DNA from: Gracilaria vermiculophylla
Lineage: Eukaryota; Rhodophyta; Florideophyceae; Gracilariales; Gracilariaceae
NCBI GenBank assembly: GCA_019155205.2
Contig: JAHNZQ020000004.1
Span: 3,912,269 to 3,943,869, forward strand
Reading direction: 5' to 3'
DNA: 31,601 bases
In this document: one piece after another, positions 20,197-29,883 of the stretch
How the letters are laid out: each line of letters begins with the position of its first letter
How positions within the stretch are numbered: position 1 is the first letter of the stretch
The notes under the pieces: model-generated
Seen by the model: only the letters and a program-made list of their open reading frames with translations
What the model was told of the DNA's origin: nothing
Database searches by the model: none
Translations under genes and position numbers: made by a program

Positions 20197-20519
20197 TTTT
20201 ATTAGAAAGAAGGCGGTGTACATATCTTTTTCAAACGATTCTACATAGACCATGTGCAAAATCTAGTCTAAAGTATAGTTCTGGCGCACTTCTGAGGGAC
20301 AATATGTTTTTGAATCGCACTGTACCGATATATCAGTTTTCAAATCACTTTCGAACTTCATTCTGCCTTCATTTGTACTTGACTTTTGCTTTTATTTAAT
20401 AAAGAATACTAATTCAACGCTTCTTCATCGCCTTTCTCAAACGTCCGATAGGTAAAATATTCAAAGTTTTCGCGCCATTTCCAATGCTTTTATTATAATC
20501 AAACCCTGCTCAAATTGGC

Positions 20520-20600
20520 ATGTAATGGCCATACATCATTCGGGTGAGAACAGATTATTCCTTTTGAAAAGGGTTTAAATGAACTTATCGCGTAATTATC
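20520..20600 (-). pseudogene. Probable third Tc1 remnant (fragment)
   Basis: The plus-strand stretch from ATGGCCATACATCATTC to AAAAGGGTTTAAATGAA lines up, with many mismatches, with 4862-4918 of copy 1 (the codons around SPDLNPIQNVWG). No open frame remains. Low confidence because the match is short and judged by eye. Confidence 0.35.
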
Positions 20601-21040
20601 TGCGTTGCATTAATTTATAGTTAGCGAAGAACGTTTATCATTGTTATAGACTAGTTCACTGTAACGCTATCTTATTGAGTTGTCCGTCGCGAGGGATCAA
20701 CCGCCGAATTACCTCTGCAGAGGAAGATTCGAACGTCTTCGTGTGCTTTTCCTGCCTGAGGGATGATGCAATACACATTACTTTTCGAAACGGACTGGTA
20801 GAGCGGGAAAAAGTGATGCATGTCAGCGGGGCAAAAGGAAAGTTGAGGGGATGCAAAGGAAGCTCGCTAGCTCTGGCTTGGATTTACTTGGAGGTGCCTC
20901 GAGGCCACCTTATACAGTAGCAAACGTGCACCAACTCTATCAGACTTTAACCTACACTACAATTCAGGGACAATCAAGACTACCAATCATATTAAAGCAT
21001 TACATAAATGTGTTACCCATGATGTTACCCACAATTCAAT
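20601..21040. other. No gene recognised
   Basis: AT-rich sequence after the Tc1 remnant. A short open frame (20675-20920) has no recognisable motif and I do not call it. Confidence 0.4.
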
Positions 21041-21391
21041 ATGGCTGACAACAACAAAGCGCAACAAGGCACAAATGATGCACAAAAAGGCATAACCGTT
21101 ACACAAAATCACGAGAGCATGACGGTGCACAAATTCACGGATCCTGGGTGTCACCATTATCCGTTTCCATACACAAGCAGCCATATGTGTCAGGAACAGC
21201 CATGCGCTGCGAGAACAGAGACAGTAGCTTATTCCTGCTTACAAAAAAAAGCTGAAAAAAGTTACTCTAGCAGGGGGTCTTCGACGACTGCAACGAAAAG
21301 ATACAAGGCCAGAAATGCAGAAGAAGAGAACCAATCGAAAGTAGAAACTGGTTACATGCTCGGGCTCGGATACGTCAAATTTCGAATTTAA
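21041..21391 (+). CDS. Hypothetical 116-residue protein
   Basis: ATG to TAA, 116 codons, uninterrupted in a region where almost all else is broken. It is polar: Gln/Asn/Lys-rich at the start, a patch with His and four Cys (PGCHHYPFPYTSSHMCQEQPC), then a Ser/Lys/Arg-rich stretch. No family is recognised. It may be chance or part of an unidentified repeat; no similar frame was noticed elsewhere in the window. Confidence 0.22.
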   Translation: MADNNKAQQGTNDAQKGITVTQNHESMTVHKFTDPGCHHYPFPYTSSHMCQEQPCAARTETVAYSCLQKKAEKSYSSRGSSTTATKRYKARNAEEENQSKVETGYMLGLGYVKFRI

Positions 21392-21855
21392 AACTTACAT
21401 CCTGACATACAAGGACAAAAACCGCGGAAGGACAAATCGGAAGAAGTCCCATCGAAAGATAGAACGCCGCCTCAATGGGAATATTAATCGACTCGCTATG
21501 TCAGATTTGGAATCTGATTCATGAGGATCTTGATTTCCTGCAGCTACACAATGCCTTCCTCACAAAAACTGTCGAATTCTCGACCTCCATATATACTATT
21601 CTCGACGCTGCATATACCTAATGCATTTAACAAAAGGTGACTAAACAATATCGCGGACTTCGTTTCCAAATAAGAGATCCAACTGATGAGTACACCAGAT
21701 TCTCAAGGTAATCTCTTACATGGGCTCTTACTGAGAAATTCGCTATAGAAAACTGATACGCGTAAGTTCTGCACAAGCTGTCGGCGGCACAAGTCCACCA
21801 CGTGTGCTACGGAGACCTCCGGGAAGGAATGGGGTCTGGGACATTGCAAAGGTGG
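21392..21855. other. No gene recognised
   Basis: No coding frame of note. The part next to 21856 may contain weak similarity to the start of gag of the left copy, which would change the reading of the neighbouring LTR (see findings). Confidence 0.35.
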
Positions 21856-22426
21856 TGTGGTACACTCAGTTCTTCTTTCAATGTGGTAGCGTACAACAAC
21901 CGTTAAAAGTTTGGTGCCTCCAAAGGCGCGCGTTCTTAAAGTTGGTCCCCGATAGTCTCGGTCACGAACTGAGGGAATCCTAAAAAGGATTCCACAAGCA
22001 CCAAGCGGAGAAGGGACTTCAGTGGGTGGACAGTGTTCCTACAGGTGTTGCAATAACGTGACCTGGGGATCAGTGGCCTAGAATCCTGAACGCGTTCTAC
22101 AGGAGTCTCCAACCGAACAAACGGCGAGAAGACTCAAGGGTGCTTGGTTTACTTCCCAGAGAGGTACAGGTCGAGGGTCAGATTAAGTACCGTGCAAGGA
22201 GCTCGCCTTAACAGGTCTCATTACTGTAATAATTACCGACACCAATTAACGAAAATAAATCTAAATTGAACCATTTCTCAAGGACAATATCAACTTTGGG
22301 TCCAATGTTCTACATATTCCTTTTCCTGAATTGCACCACGTCTCTGAGGTACATCTCATCATATATCAATCCTTCAGTGGCTCCTACTAATGGTGACGTC
22401 ATAACGGTTTTCCCACGATGCGACAC
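21856..22426 (-). repeat. 3' LTR of middle copy
   Basis: Diverged but collinear with the 552-bp LTRs at 1806-2357 and 27098-27649. Shared blocks include the AGACCTG region, TACTTAAT and the CTCTGGGAAGTAAA block. It ends (minus) GTGTACCACA like the others. The start is uncertain; 22426 (TGTGTCGC on the minus strand) is chosen because a purine-rich GTGGAAGGCGGGA lies directly before it, as a polypurine tract should. 22401 is an alternative. Confidence 0.6.
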
Positions 22427-22503
22427 ATCCCGCCTTCCACGAGGATCCCTTGAAGTCCCCAGTCTTCCCGTGTAGGACCGACTGCGGGTTCGCGTATCTC
22501 CTT

Positions 22504-22821
22504 TTAGAGGTTTTGAATCCCTAGCTCTTCTTGACCTGGCCTCATCTGCTCCTTTTTGGCGTACCCCGCTGAGGCTATAGCGCCAGTCAGTGGTTCTCTC
22601 TTCCGCACAACCCGAGTTTCTTCCATATGGTGTGTAGGCGTACTGCGTTTGTGGCGAGGGCGCGGACCAGTCCCGCCTGTTCTCCAGTTTCTCCTTGTGG
22701 TGCCGTGCCGCCGATCCTCTTCGCGGCGCTCGACGATTTGATTTCCTCGAGGATCCCTTTCGGGAAGTGCCTGAGTCGCGGCGTCCACTCGTTCATCCCT
22801 GGAGTAGGTTTCTTGAATCAT
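22504..22821 (-). CDS. Possible 105-residue reading frame before the 3' LTR
   Basis: ATG at 22821 to stop 22504. Rich in Arg, Glu and Gly (RRNWRTGGTGPRPRHKRS), like a disordered basic tail. It could be the end of pol of the middle element, a leftover, or chance. No motif. The rest of 22427-23044 shows nothing I can name. Confidence 0.25.
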   Translation of the reverse strand: MIQETYSRDERVDAATQALPERDPRGNQIVERREEDRRHGTTRRNWRTGGTGPRPRHKRSTPTHHMEETRVVRKREPLTGAIASAGYAKKEQMRPGQEELGIQNL

Positions 22822-23044
22822 AATCTTTTCTCATGCGCTATCGTCGATTTCCGTGAGAAAAAAACTCACTATTTGCCATGGTGCTCACGGTAACCCACGC
22901 GGCTCTTTGTCCGTCTTCTTCGCGTACTACACGATGGTGTCCTGACATGACACCCTCCCCTGTCGGGCATAAAACCGCGGTCCGCTCCCCCAGGGGCGTT
23001 CCGACGATCTCCTCTGGTGCTACTACAAATTCAGTCTCCATCCT

Positions 23045-23835
23045 GTGAACTACTTTCAATTTCAGGATTATATAATTCATTCAGACTCCTACGTCCCTGT
23101 CCGATCCGAAGGTGTGTACCTCCACGGTGCACATCTCTGCCCAGAGGAGCACTTCGACCATCGTGCTACATGGGTCTTTGTGCACTTCCAGAACAGGCGC
23201 ATCAGTCTCTCTTGCTCCGTAGAGGATTACATTCACCATTTCGGATCGCACCTTCAGGCACCGCGATTTCGCGCCGTACCAGAGGTCGCTTGGAACACCG
23301 GAAGCGGAACTGTGTGCACGCCTTCCGTTCCCAGCGGCTCCACATTATAATGCACGGTGACAGCGCTCCGACCACGGTGGGACGCTGCAACACTCCTCAT
23401 TTCAGGTGAGCTGAGGAGCGCAAGGTTCAGTCTCGCCTCCAACCGCTTCTGCACAGTGAAAGCGCTCACCAGCGATCGGGGCGTCTTGGAAGCATCGTTG
23501 ATGGATGCTCCCCCATTGTGGCATTTCCATTTTATCACCCTTACGATTACCTCTATGGGCTTCATCGCAACCGATGGGGGACCCACCTTGCGGATGAAAC
23601 CCAATTGCGGAACGCCTTCGAATACGTATACGGTTGCGACAACACGGATTACCATGAAATGCCTTCCGGGCAACAACCGAAGTATGATATCAAGGTGAAC
23701 GACTTCTTGAGCGACCATTGGGTCTCTCCGCCTCTCTATTTGGCGGCGCCCACCACATTCGCGTATTATACCTCGAAGGTTCTAGATCCACATGACTCCT
23801 TAGAACGGTTCATCATGTTTATCGCCTCGACGTAA
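23045..23835 (+). pseudogene. Antisense reading frame of the middle Gypsy element (unknown protein)
   Basis: Opposite to pol and between integrase and the 3' LTR, the same place as the antisense gene of the 11-kb element. Frame 23045-23698 carries one stop (23348-23350); near 23518 the reading shifts to 23518-23835. Coding-like stretches: YLHGAHLCPEEHFDHRATW, HPYDYLYGLHRNRWGTHLAD, DNTDYHEMPSGQQPKYD, VNDFLSDHWVSPPLYL. The series F-Y-H-P-Y-D-Y ... T-D-Y ... N-D-F resembles F-F-D-P-W-E-Y ... D-D-Y ... N-D-F of the other gene. The match is weak and by eye. The minus strand is also partly open here, so strand choice is not certain. Confidence 0.42.
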
Positions 23836-24089
23836 TTCGCGGTCAGCACCATAGCGGCTTATCTCTAGTCAGCATCTGAGAGCACCACTTCCTACACTCG
23901 GTGCCGGGACGGTCGCCTCTACTGGGAGTCTTTGTATCAGCAAACCGCCGGATATTTGCTCCCCTTTTCGGTGCCGACCATCACAGACCTCCGCTGATTA
24001 GGGATTCAGAACTTGGTTTAAAGCACCTTCTAAAGCAAGTCCGAGGCGGAGACGCTGTTGGACTTCAAACCTCAGGTGGCGTGGAATGA

Positions 24090-24520
24090 TACGCATAATT
24101 TTCTTTGATATGATTACGGAGAAGACAATTTTCACTCTATTTTGGGGAGCCCGAATGGAGACGATGATAGAAAACAATTACTGCTACATTGGTGATCCGG
24201 AGGGAAATGGCGCGCATGAGCTTCGAGAACCGATCGGTGTTCACCAAGACAATCTGGTATCATTTCTTTGACTTCGGAAGAGGCCCGAAAGTATCCAAGG
24301 GCACGAACTCCAAAGATCTGGAAGTCGGGAAAAGGATGATCTGCGTCCAGTGTTTGGAGAAATTCCACCGAGCGGCGGCGCACGAGTGGTAATCCGCCTT
24401 CGTTTGGATTGTCTCATTAGCCATGCGTGGCCGATGAAACTATCTCCTCATAGAGAAATACATGCCTGATCCACCAGGAAGCCTAACATGGCGAGGATAG
24501 CGCGACAGATACTGCATCCT
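24090..24520 (-). pseudogene. pol: Integrase remnant (middle copy)
   Basis: On the minus strand SLEFVPLDTFGPLPKSKK, then a stop, then YQIVLVNTDRFSKLMRAISL match the integrase core of the 11-kb element (APLEFVAI...LLVFTDRFSKMVRTVPL). The first catalytic Asp (PLD) is present. The zinc-binding part before it is poorly kept (one Cys). The second Asp and the Glu were not found. Confidence 0.65.
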
Positions 24521-24526
24521 TGCTCG

Positions 24527-26536
24527 TTAGCTTGCCGGGACTACCTTTTGGGGAGCTTCATCCATGGGAGTACGGCGTACAAATACGTCTTCTCTGTTGC
24601 CATCAAATGACGATTTTAGACTCTCCACATTGTCGAGGCGCTCTTTGTAGTACGCCATCGTACTTTGGTTCTTCAGGAACTCCGCCATGGTGATGAGGAG
24701 GATTTCTTTCTCCTTCGCAACGAGGGCCATCACCTCCGCGACTCCAATTAACGTGCCTCCAGGCTCCATGAATTCCAAGCATTCTCCTTCGGGTCATTCT
24801 TTCCTGTCAGCGTTTTCGACTTTTAGACCCGGAACAGTGCCCTCTAGAGGCGTTTTATCTCCCTCCATGGTAAAGATACGCGACAGAGCGTCCGCCGCCT
24901 CGTCTTCTATGCTAAAGCAGTGGACGACATCAAACTTGTACTCCAGGAGGCGCAGTCTCCACCTCGCCAGGCGAGTGGAAGTATTCGTCAAGGACGATAA
25001 GATAAAAATCATAAATTAAATTTTGCAAACACGTTAACCATTTACGTTATACCCTAAAATTTTCAAAATTAACAACACCGCCCATAAGATGGCGAGATAT
25101 TTGCGCTCCGAGATGGAAAACTTCCATTCTGTAGGTTAAAGGCCGCGACTCCAGTATCCAGTAAGTTGAAGTCACGCTTCGCGTTGTTACTCTAAGAGGC
25201 CCTATCCAACCTGATATTTTTAGGCGTCTGTGCACAGCACTATCCGGCAAATTTTTCGCGTCGTGAGAACCAAGATCGGTGGCTCTACTAGTCTCTTCTT
25301 CAAGCTGCTGAAGGCTTCGAGCTCTTCCTACGTAAAAGGGCCAATTGCGTCAGTTTTATATCATCCAAGAGGCAATTTGACAGCGCCGTAATGCGGGAGA
25401 AATTGGGTTCAAACCTCCTGAATACATTACACAACCTCAGAAAGAAGCAGAGCTCCGTCTGGTTTGTGGGATGGTGATATTCTTTGATGGCGTCCTGAGT
25501 CTTTTTCGAAACCTATAGGCGGCCCAAGAGCACAACGGACCACAGTTTGTCCACCGAAGACTTGACAAAGAAACATTTCGCCACCTTCAGGGTGAGTCCA
25601 GCATCCTTCAGTACTATGAGCACGTGCTTGAAATGCATAAAGGGCTTTTTCACGCTGCGCGAGTACATATTGGTATCGGTAATATACACCAGGGCGTACT
25701 GCCACTATAATTTCGACAGAAGTATCTCCACCGCTCGTTGGAAGGTAGCGGATACATTTTTCAATCCAAATGCCATCCTTTGGAATCTGAAAATTTTACA
25801 AAGAGATGTCAACTTTGACTTATTCTTATCAAACTCATCCCATGCAATTGACCAGTAGCCATTGTTGGCATCCAACGTGAAGAAAACGGACTCATCATCT
25901 TAAGAGTCAATGCATTCATCCATACGGGGTATGGGGTACGAATCGCTGACCGTCACGTCGTTGAGGCGTCTATAGACAATTCGTAATCTCAAGTAATTAT
26001 CTTATTTCTTCGTGAACACAACTGGGGAGACCGATTCACAGTTGCAGGGCTTTATAACGCCCTTCTTCAGCATCCGCTGGATCTCATTGAGTTCAAAATC
26101 ACGCGCATGAGGCCTGGCTCTCCTTCGGGAGTTGGTGTACCGGTTTCGCATCATGTGTGGGCTGAGTCCGGTGCTTTGCCAGACTTACCTGTGTAAGGAG
26201 ACTAGACCACATGTTTTCAAAGGCGGATAGAATCTCCACTATTCTATGGCGATACTCTTTAAACCCCTCGCCAATTTGGAGCTTCTCCTCCGACTTGACA
26301 TGCTTCTATTCTTCTGGAATCTTCGATACCGCTTCGGCTTCCATGGTGGCGATTGTACCGCAGTCAACAACGTATTCTACACGCGGAAGATGAGCCCGTC
26401 CTGCAGGGGCGGGTAATGGCAATCCGACGACAGATACTTTTTCAAGCCGAAAAGGCGACTCCGTGATGTTAGCAAGAACGAACCTGAAGGGATTAGTCAG
26501 CAATATTTCCGTAACGTCATTGGCCATCATGAAGCA
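24527..26536 (-). pseudogene. pol: RT-RNase H region (middle copy)
   Basis: The linker MANDVTEILLTNPFRFVLAN (26530 down) leads into RT: HARDFELNEIQRMLKKGVIK, SVSPVVFTKK-stop, VYRRLNDVTVSDSYPIPRMD, FFTLDANNGYW (first catalytic D kept), FRFQRMAFGLKNVSATFQRA. The YXDD box has become VYITDTN, so RT is inactive. RNase H ends with LARWRLRLLEYKFDVVH and AADALSR (24880-24990). A tether of about 80 residues follows (AEVMALVAKEKEILLITMAE) to 24527. Several stops and frameshifts. The sequence tracks the right copy closely where both exist. Confidence 0.83.
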
Positions 26537-27097
26537 CTACTTAGTTTCCAGATTTGGACCACACTGTAAGAATGAAAGGGAGGATGCAGAGGTCTGCACC
26601 AAAACTTCGGCCTGACTCCTTGCTGATTTTTCGATACTCTTCACCACCCGGAGCTTATTCGCATGCGTCTCTTTTGGAAGGCTACCCACTTGACGCGCAA
26701 TAAGATCCGGTCCAGGAGACGCAGATATGATACGTATAAGAGCGGCATTGTGAAATGTCACCTCCCGCAGGCATCGGTATATTGCACGTACATACCAGTC
26801 CACAAAGGCAGTGCCCAATATGCATTGTGCTGCCACGTTGATCTCCACTAGAAACCACATCTTCCCCTGTAAGGAGCCCAGCCAGAGATGCAAAGGAAGT
26901 GCGCTGAGGATGTTTAATGAACGATGCGACGCGTCTCCTACCGTAGAGAGCTTGCCAGTCCTCAAGAAGCCGAGAACAGATCATAGGAGCACGTCAAAGT
27001 GCACCAGGTTTTGGCCATCTCCAGTATCTAGGATAGCGTGCACCGTTATGGAAACGAGTGAAGAACATCCTATAATGGCGAACACCTTATAGTTCTT
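26537..27097 (-). pseudogene. pol: Aspartic protease region (middle copy), cut by insertion
   Basis: From 27097 the minus strand reads NYKVFAIIG, then AILDTGDGQNLVHFDVLL with the active-site D-T-G kept (about 27010-27040), a TGA, then SVLGFLRTGKLSTV and the partner motif CILGTAFVDWYVRAIY. The right copy has ENYKVFASIG at the same point, so the break lies inside the protease; upstream coding is missing because the right copy's LTR begins at 27098. Confidence 0.83.
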
Positions 27098-27649
27098 GTA
27101 GTACAGTGGCTCCTAAGGAAATAGGGTGGGTTGACCTTGTGGTATAATATTCCTAAGGAGGGCTCGTATTTTATTAGCTGGGCCACGTGGTGCATAATTC
27201 CGCCCACGTGCACTACAGTATCCTTGAGAGACGGTAGAATTATTATTTATTTTAGTTAATTTGTGCAGGTAATTAGTACAGTAGCGAGACCTGCCAAGGC
27301 GGGCTCCCGGCTTGATACTTAATATGCCGGTTGAGCTCCACCTCTGGGAAAGTAAAGACAAGCACCCTTGAGTCTTCATCTACTTTTCCGGTTGGAGTCT
27401 CTTGTCGATCAACGCAGGTTTCTAAGCCGCCGATCCCCAGGTCGCATCATAGCAGCGCCTGTAGGAGCATTGTCCGCCCAGTGAACCTCCCCCTCCACTT
27501 GGTTTTTGCGGATCCCCTTTCAGAATTCTCCCGGCTCGCGACAGCGGATACCGGAGACCACCTTTAGGAATACGCGCCTTTGGAGTCAACAAAAACTTCT
27601 AACGGACATTGTGCTCAATTACCTCGAGAAGAGGGCGACCAGTACCACA
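27098..27649 (+). repeat. 5' LTR of right copy (552 bp)
   Basis: Begins TGTAGTACAGTGGCTCCTAA, ends CAGTACCACA. Same length and ends as the left copy (1806-2357, opposite strand). Possible promoter core GGTATAATATT near 27141. The base before it belongs to the protease of the middle element. Confidence 0.85.
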
Positions 27650-27651
27650 AC

Positions 27652-27665
27652 TGTTCTCCCGACAT
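27652..27665 (+). other. Primer-binding site (degenerate)
   Basis: TGTTCTCCCGACAT, two bases after the LTR, matches TGGTATCCCGACTT of the left copy at 10 of 14 positions. The TGG start has been lost here. Confidence 0.4.
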
Positions 27666-27803
27666 TGTTCGTCACAGTTCCTAAAGGATTCCCACAAGTC
27701 GCAGCAGAACCGTGTTCTAGTTTGCAACGAACAGCCCCCAACAGTGGAATTCTTCCTTGAGGTGATTCGGAAGTGAAGCAAATCACCCCCGACCTACTCC
27801 TCT

Positions 27804-29883
27804 ATGAACCCGTCAGAACCTCCAATGGAAACCCCCCTACAGGATCGTCAAGCAACCGACTCCATCGGTGGGCGCAGCACGCGCACCGCTCCCCAGGAGA
27901 TGGCCGCCACACGGGAAGACCCTGGAAGACTCCTTCAGAATCCTGGCTCCTCTGTGGAGCGTTTCAGGAATCGCTTTAGGAGAATGCATGATCGGAGGCA
28001 AGCGGAATCCCCCGCGACACCTCCGGAGAACGCCGACGTGGAGGTTGAAAATCCGCACACGGCATCGCAACCACCACCTCAGGAGCTGCAGGGACGGGAA
28101 TAACTGGAGGCTAACTCCCTCCTGGAGTCCCTGGCCCCGCGCCTTACGGATTGGCTCTCACAAGAGCTGGTCGAGAGATTACCTGCAGGTGTTGAAGCCC
28201 ACTTCGGAGCTCGTCGCCACACCCTTGTGGAGTAAATCGCAATGGAGAGCGCTCACCATGCTGTGGATGCTTTGCTGGATTCCGATTCCTTCCTTGAGGT
28301 GATCTCAGATGTTCTCCGTGCGGGGGTTCGCTCCAAAACCGCGCATCTGCTCCCCGCAGCGGCTTTTCAAAGTTATTCATCCGTACAGGAGAGGTTCCCT
28401 CTATCATCACCTAAGGTGACTCCGGGCAGAGAAGGACAGGATACTGCCACCCCATACGCCAGAGGAGGAAAGGATACTGTCGTGGGGAAACGGGACCACC
28501 TGAGGAATCTTGCTATGCACCGCCTTGACCTGATGCCTTGCGGTAGGGGACCGGACACCGGTCGCAAAGAAGTTCACCTAAGGAGAAAAGGACTGGATAC
28601 TCCTCGAGCAGATCGCGATAACGGGGGTATCGTCAGCAACCCAGACCACCTTGAGGAAATACGACGAAAGAAACGGAGGGAGAAAAGAAGAAAGCGACAC
28701 AACGATTTGGAGAGAAGCTCAGACTTCGAATCCGTGAACACCTCCAGCTCGGAGGACGGTATACCTCCCAAGGAGAAGAGCAGAAGGGTCAGGAAGGTCG
28801 TCCCACTTAGCGACCTTTTTGCCAAAGTGGTGGATTATGACACCTACAGGTTGAATAATCGCTCCACACTTTACGACGCATCGGTCACTAAACTACTTAC
28901 GAAGATGCAGCGCCATATGGAGATTAAAACAAAGAAGCACCCCTTCTCCGGCGAAGATCCCATCTGGGAGTTGAATTTTCTTACGCGCTTCCGTTTAGGG
29001 TATAATACCAATGATGTCCATGAAGGTGCCGCCGTATGGTGCTTTCAGTTCTACCTCACAGGCCAAGCGCACTCGCTGGTGCAGCCGCGCCTCACGGGGG
29101 AGAGCAACATTGTGGATGATCCTGGAAAGGAGATCTTGACGACGTACCCGGAGGTAGTCAATTTCCTCCTTAAAAGGTACGCGACGGACGAGGTGATAGC
29201 CGATGCTGATGCTGAAGTCACCTCCTATAGGCAGAACACCGGAATGACCGAGACGGAGTTCTCACAGAAGCTGTGGACGAAGGCCCTACGGTGTGGGAAT
29301 GTGTACTCCGAACGGCGGTTGAAGTAATTTTTTGTCGAGGAACTCCTTCCTTCCATACGCACGAGGGAGCGTAATCACCTAACGACGCACCCAAGAGACC
29401 ACCTACACGGAGCTAGCGCGTTTCGCGGAATCCTATGGGGATACCCACCGTGCCGCTCGCCGCAGCCATGCCCCCCTTTCGGAAAAACCGGCGACCTCAA
29501 GGACCCGTAGGGCATCCGCCTTGACGTTGGACTTCAGCACCTCGAAGGAGGTCAACGAGCACACGGTCGTAGGAGAGCAAGAGGGCCTTGCCCTCACATA
29601 CGCCTCCTTCCAGAGACCACCGTCTAGGACGAGGACTCCTTCGTCTCTCACTTCGTACGCCTCGACAGGAACCTACAGGAGCGTACGATTTGAGAACCCT
29701 CGAGGCTACCCACCGCCTTGCAGGATTTGCTTGTCACGAGAGCCCGTACACTGTGCGACTCTCACCCCGGCAATGAGGGCGGCCATCCTGCAGGAAAGAG
29801 AGAAAAACTTCCAGGACCTGGAGGACACACCAACGGTGAGCGGAAGTTATCGAACCGCGAATCGCGACATCCGCTCCCCTTAA
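27804..29883 (+). pseudogene. gag: Gag of right copy
   Basis: ATG 27804 opens a Pro/Arg-rich stretch (NPGSSVERFRNRFRRMHDRR) to TAA 28101-28103. The same frame goes on to TAA 28233-28235, and then from ATG 28242 to 29327 without a break. That part has helices around SFLEVISDVLRAGVRS, a region with repeated G-K-D-T / G-L-D-T-like turns, a strongly basic tract, an acidic Ser-rich tract, and the capsid core (FSGEDPIWELNFLTRFR, FYLTGQ, LWTKALRCGNVYSERR). A frameshift near 29290 leads to frame 29521-29883 with a reduced zinc-knuckle-like CRICLSREPVHC (about 29721). Lengths agree with the left copy, which shares the first TAA. Confidence 0.85.

Larger units (their letters stand above)
5950..20322 (-). 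mobile_element. Tc1/mariner transposon, copy 2, split by nested insertions
   Basis: Left end TA + CAAACTGTTTCGAAAACATATG (5948 on); right end is the inverted match CAGTGCGATTCAAAAACATATTG ending at 20322 and followed by TA. CAGTG-like ends and TA flanks are standard for Tc1/mariner. The element's own sequence is 5950-6347 and 19441-20322, about 1.28 kb in total, the normal size. Everything between belongs to a pogo element inserted at a TA (6346-6347, repeated at 19439-19440). Confidence 0.85.
21856..27097 (-). mobile_element. Ty3/Gypsy element, 3' part (middle copy, old)
   Basis: On the minus strand the order is protease (27097), RT, RNase H, integrase, a 1.6-kb tail and an LTR-like repeat. 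It is related to, but clearly diverged from, the element at 27098-31601 and is more decayed. Its gag and 5' LTR are missing: the protease is cut at 27097 by the LTR of the right copy and should resume beyond the window. Confidence 0.85.

Noticed and set aside
22370..22392. CAGTGGCTCCTA on the plus strand as another LTR start
   Set aside because: Only 12 bases match, in the wrong orientation for the surrounding LTR similarity; probably coincidence.
22556..22893. Plus-strand frames of 61 and 88 codons as the start of the antisense gene
   Set aside because: They could be, but the minus strand is equally open (22504-22821) and no motif decides; only the part from 23045 is reported.
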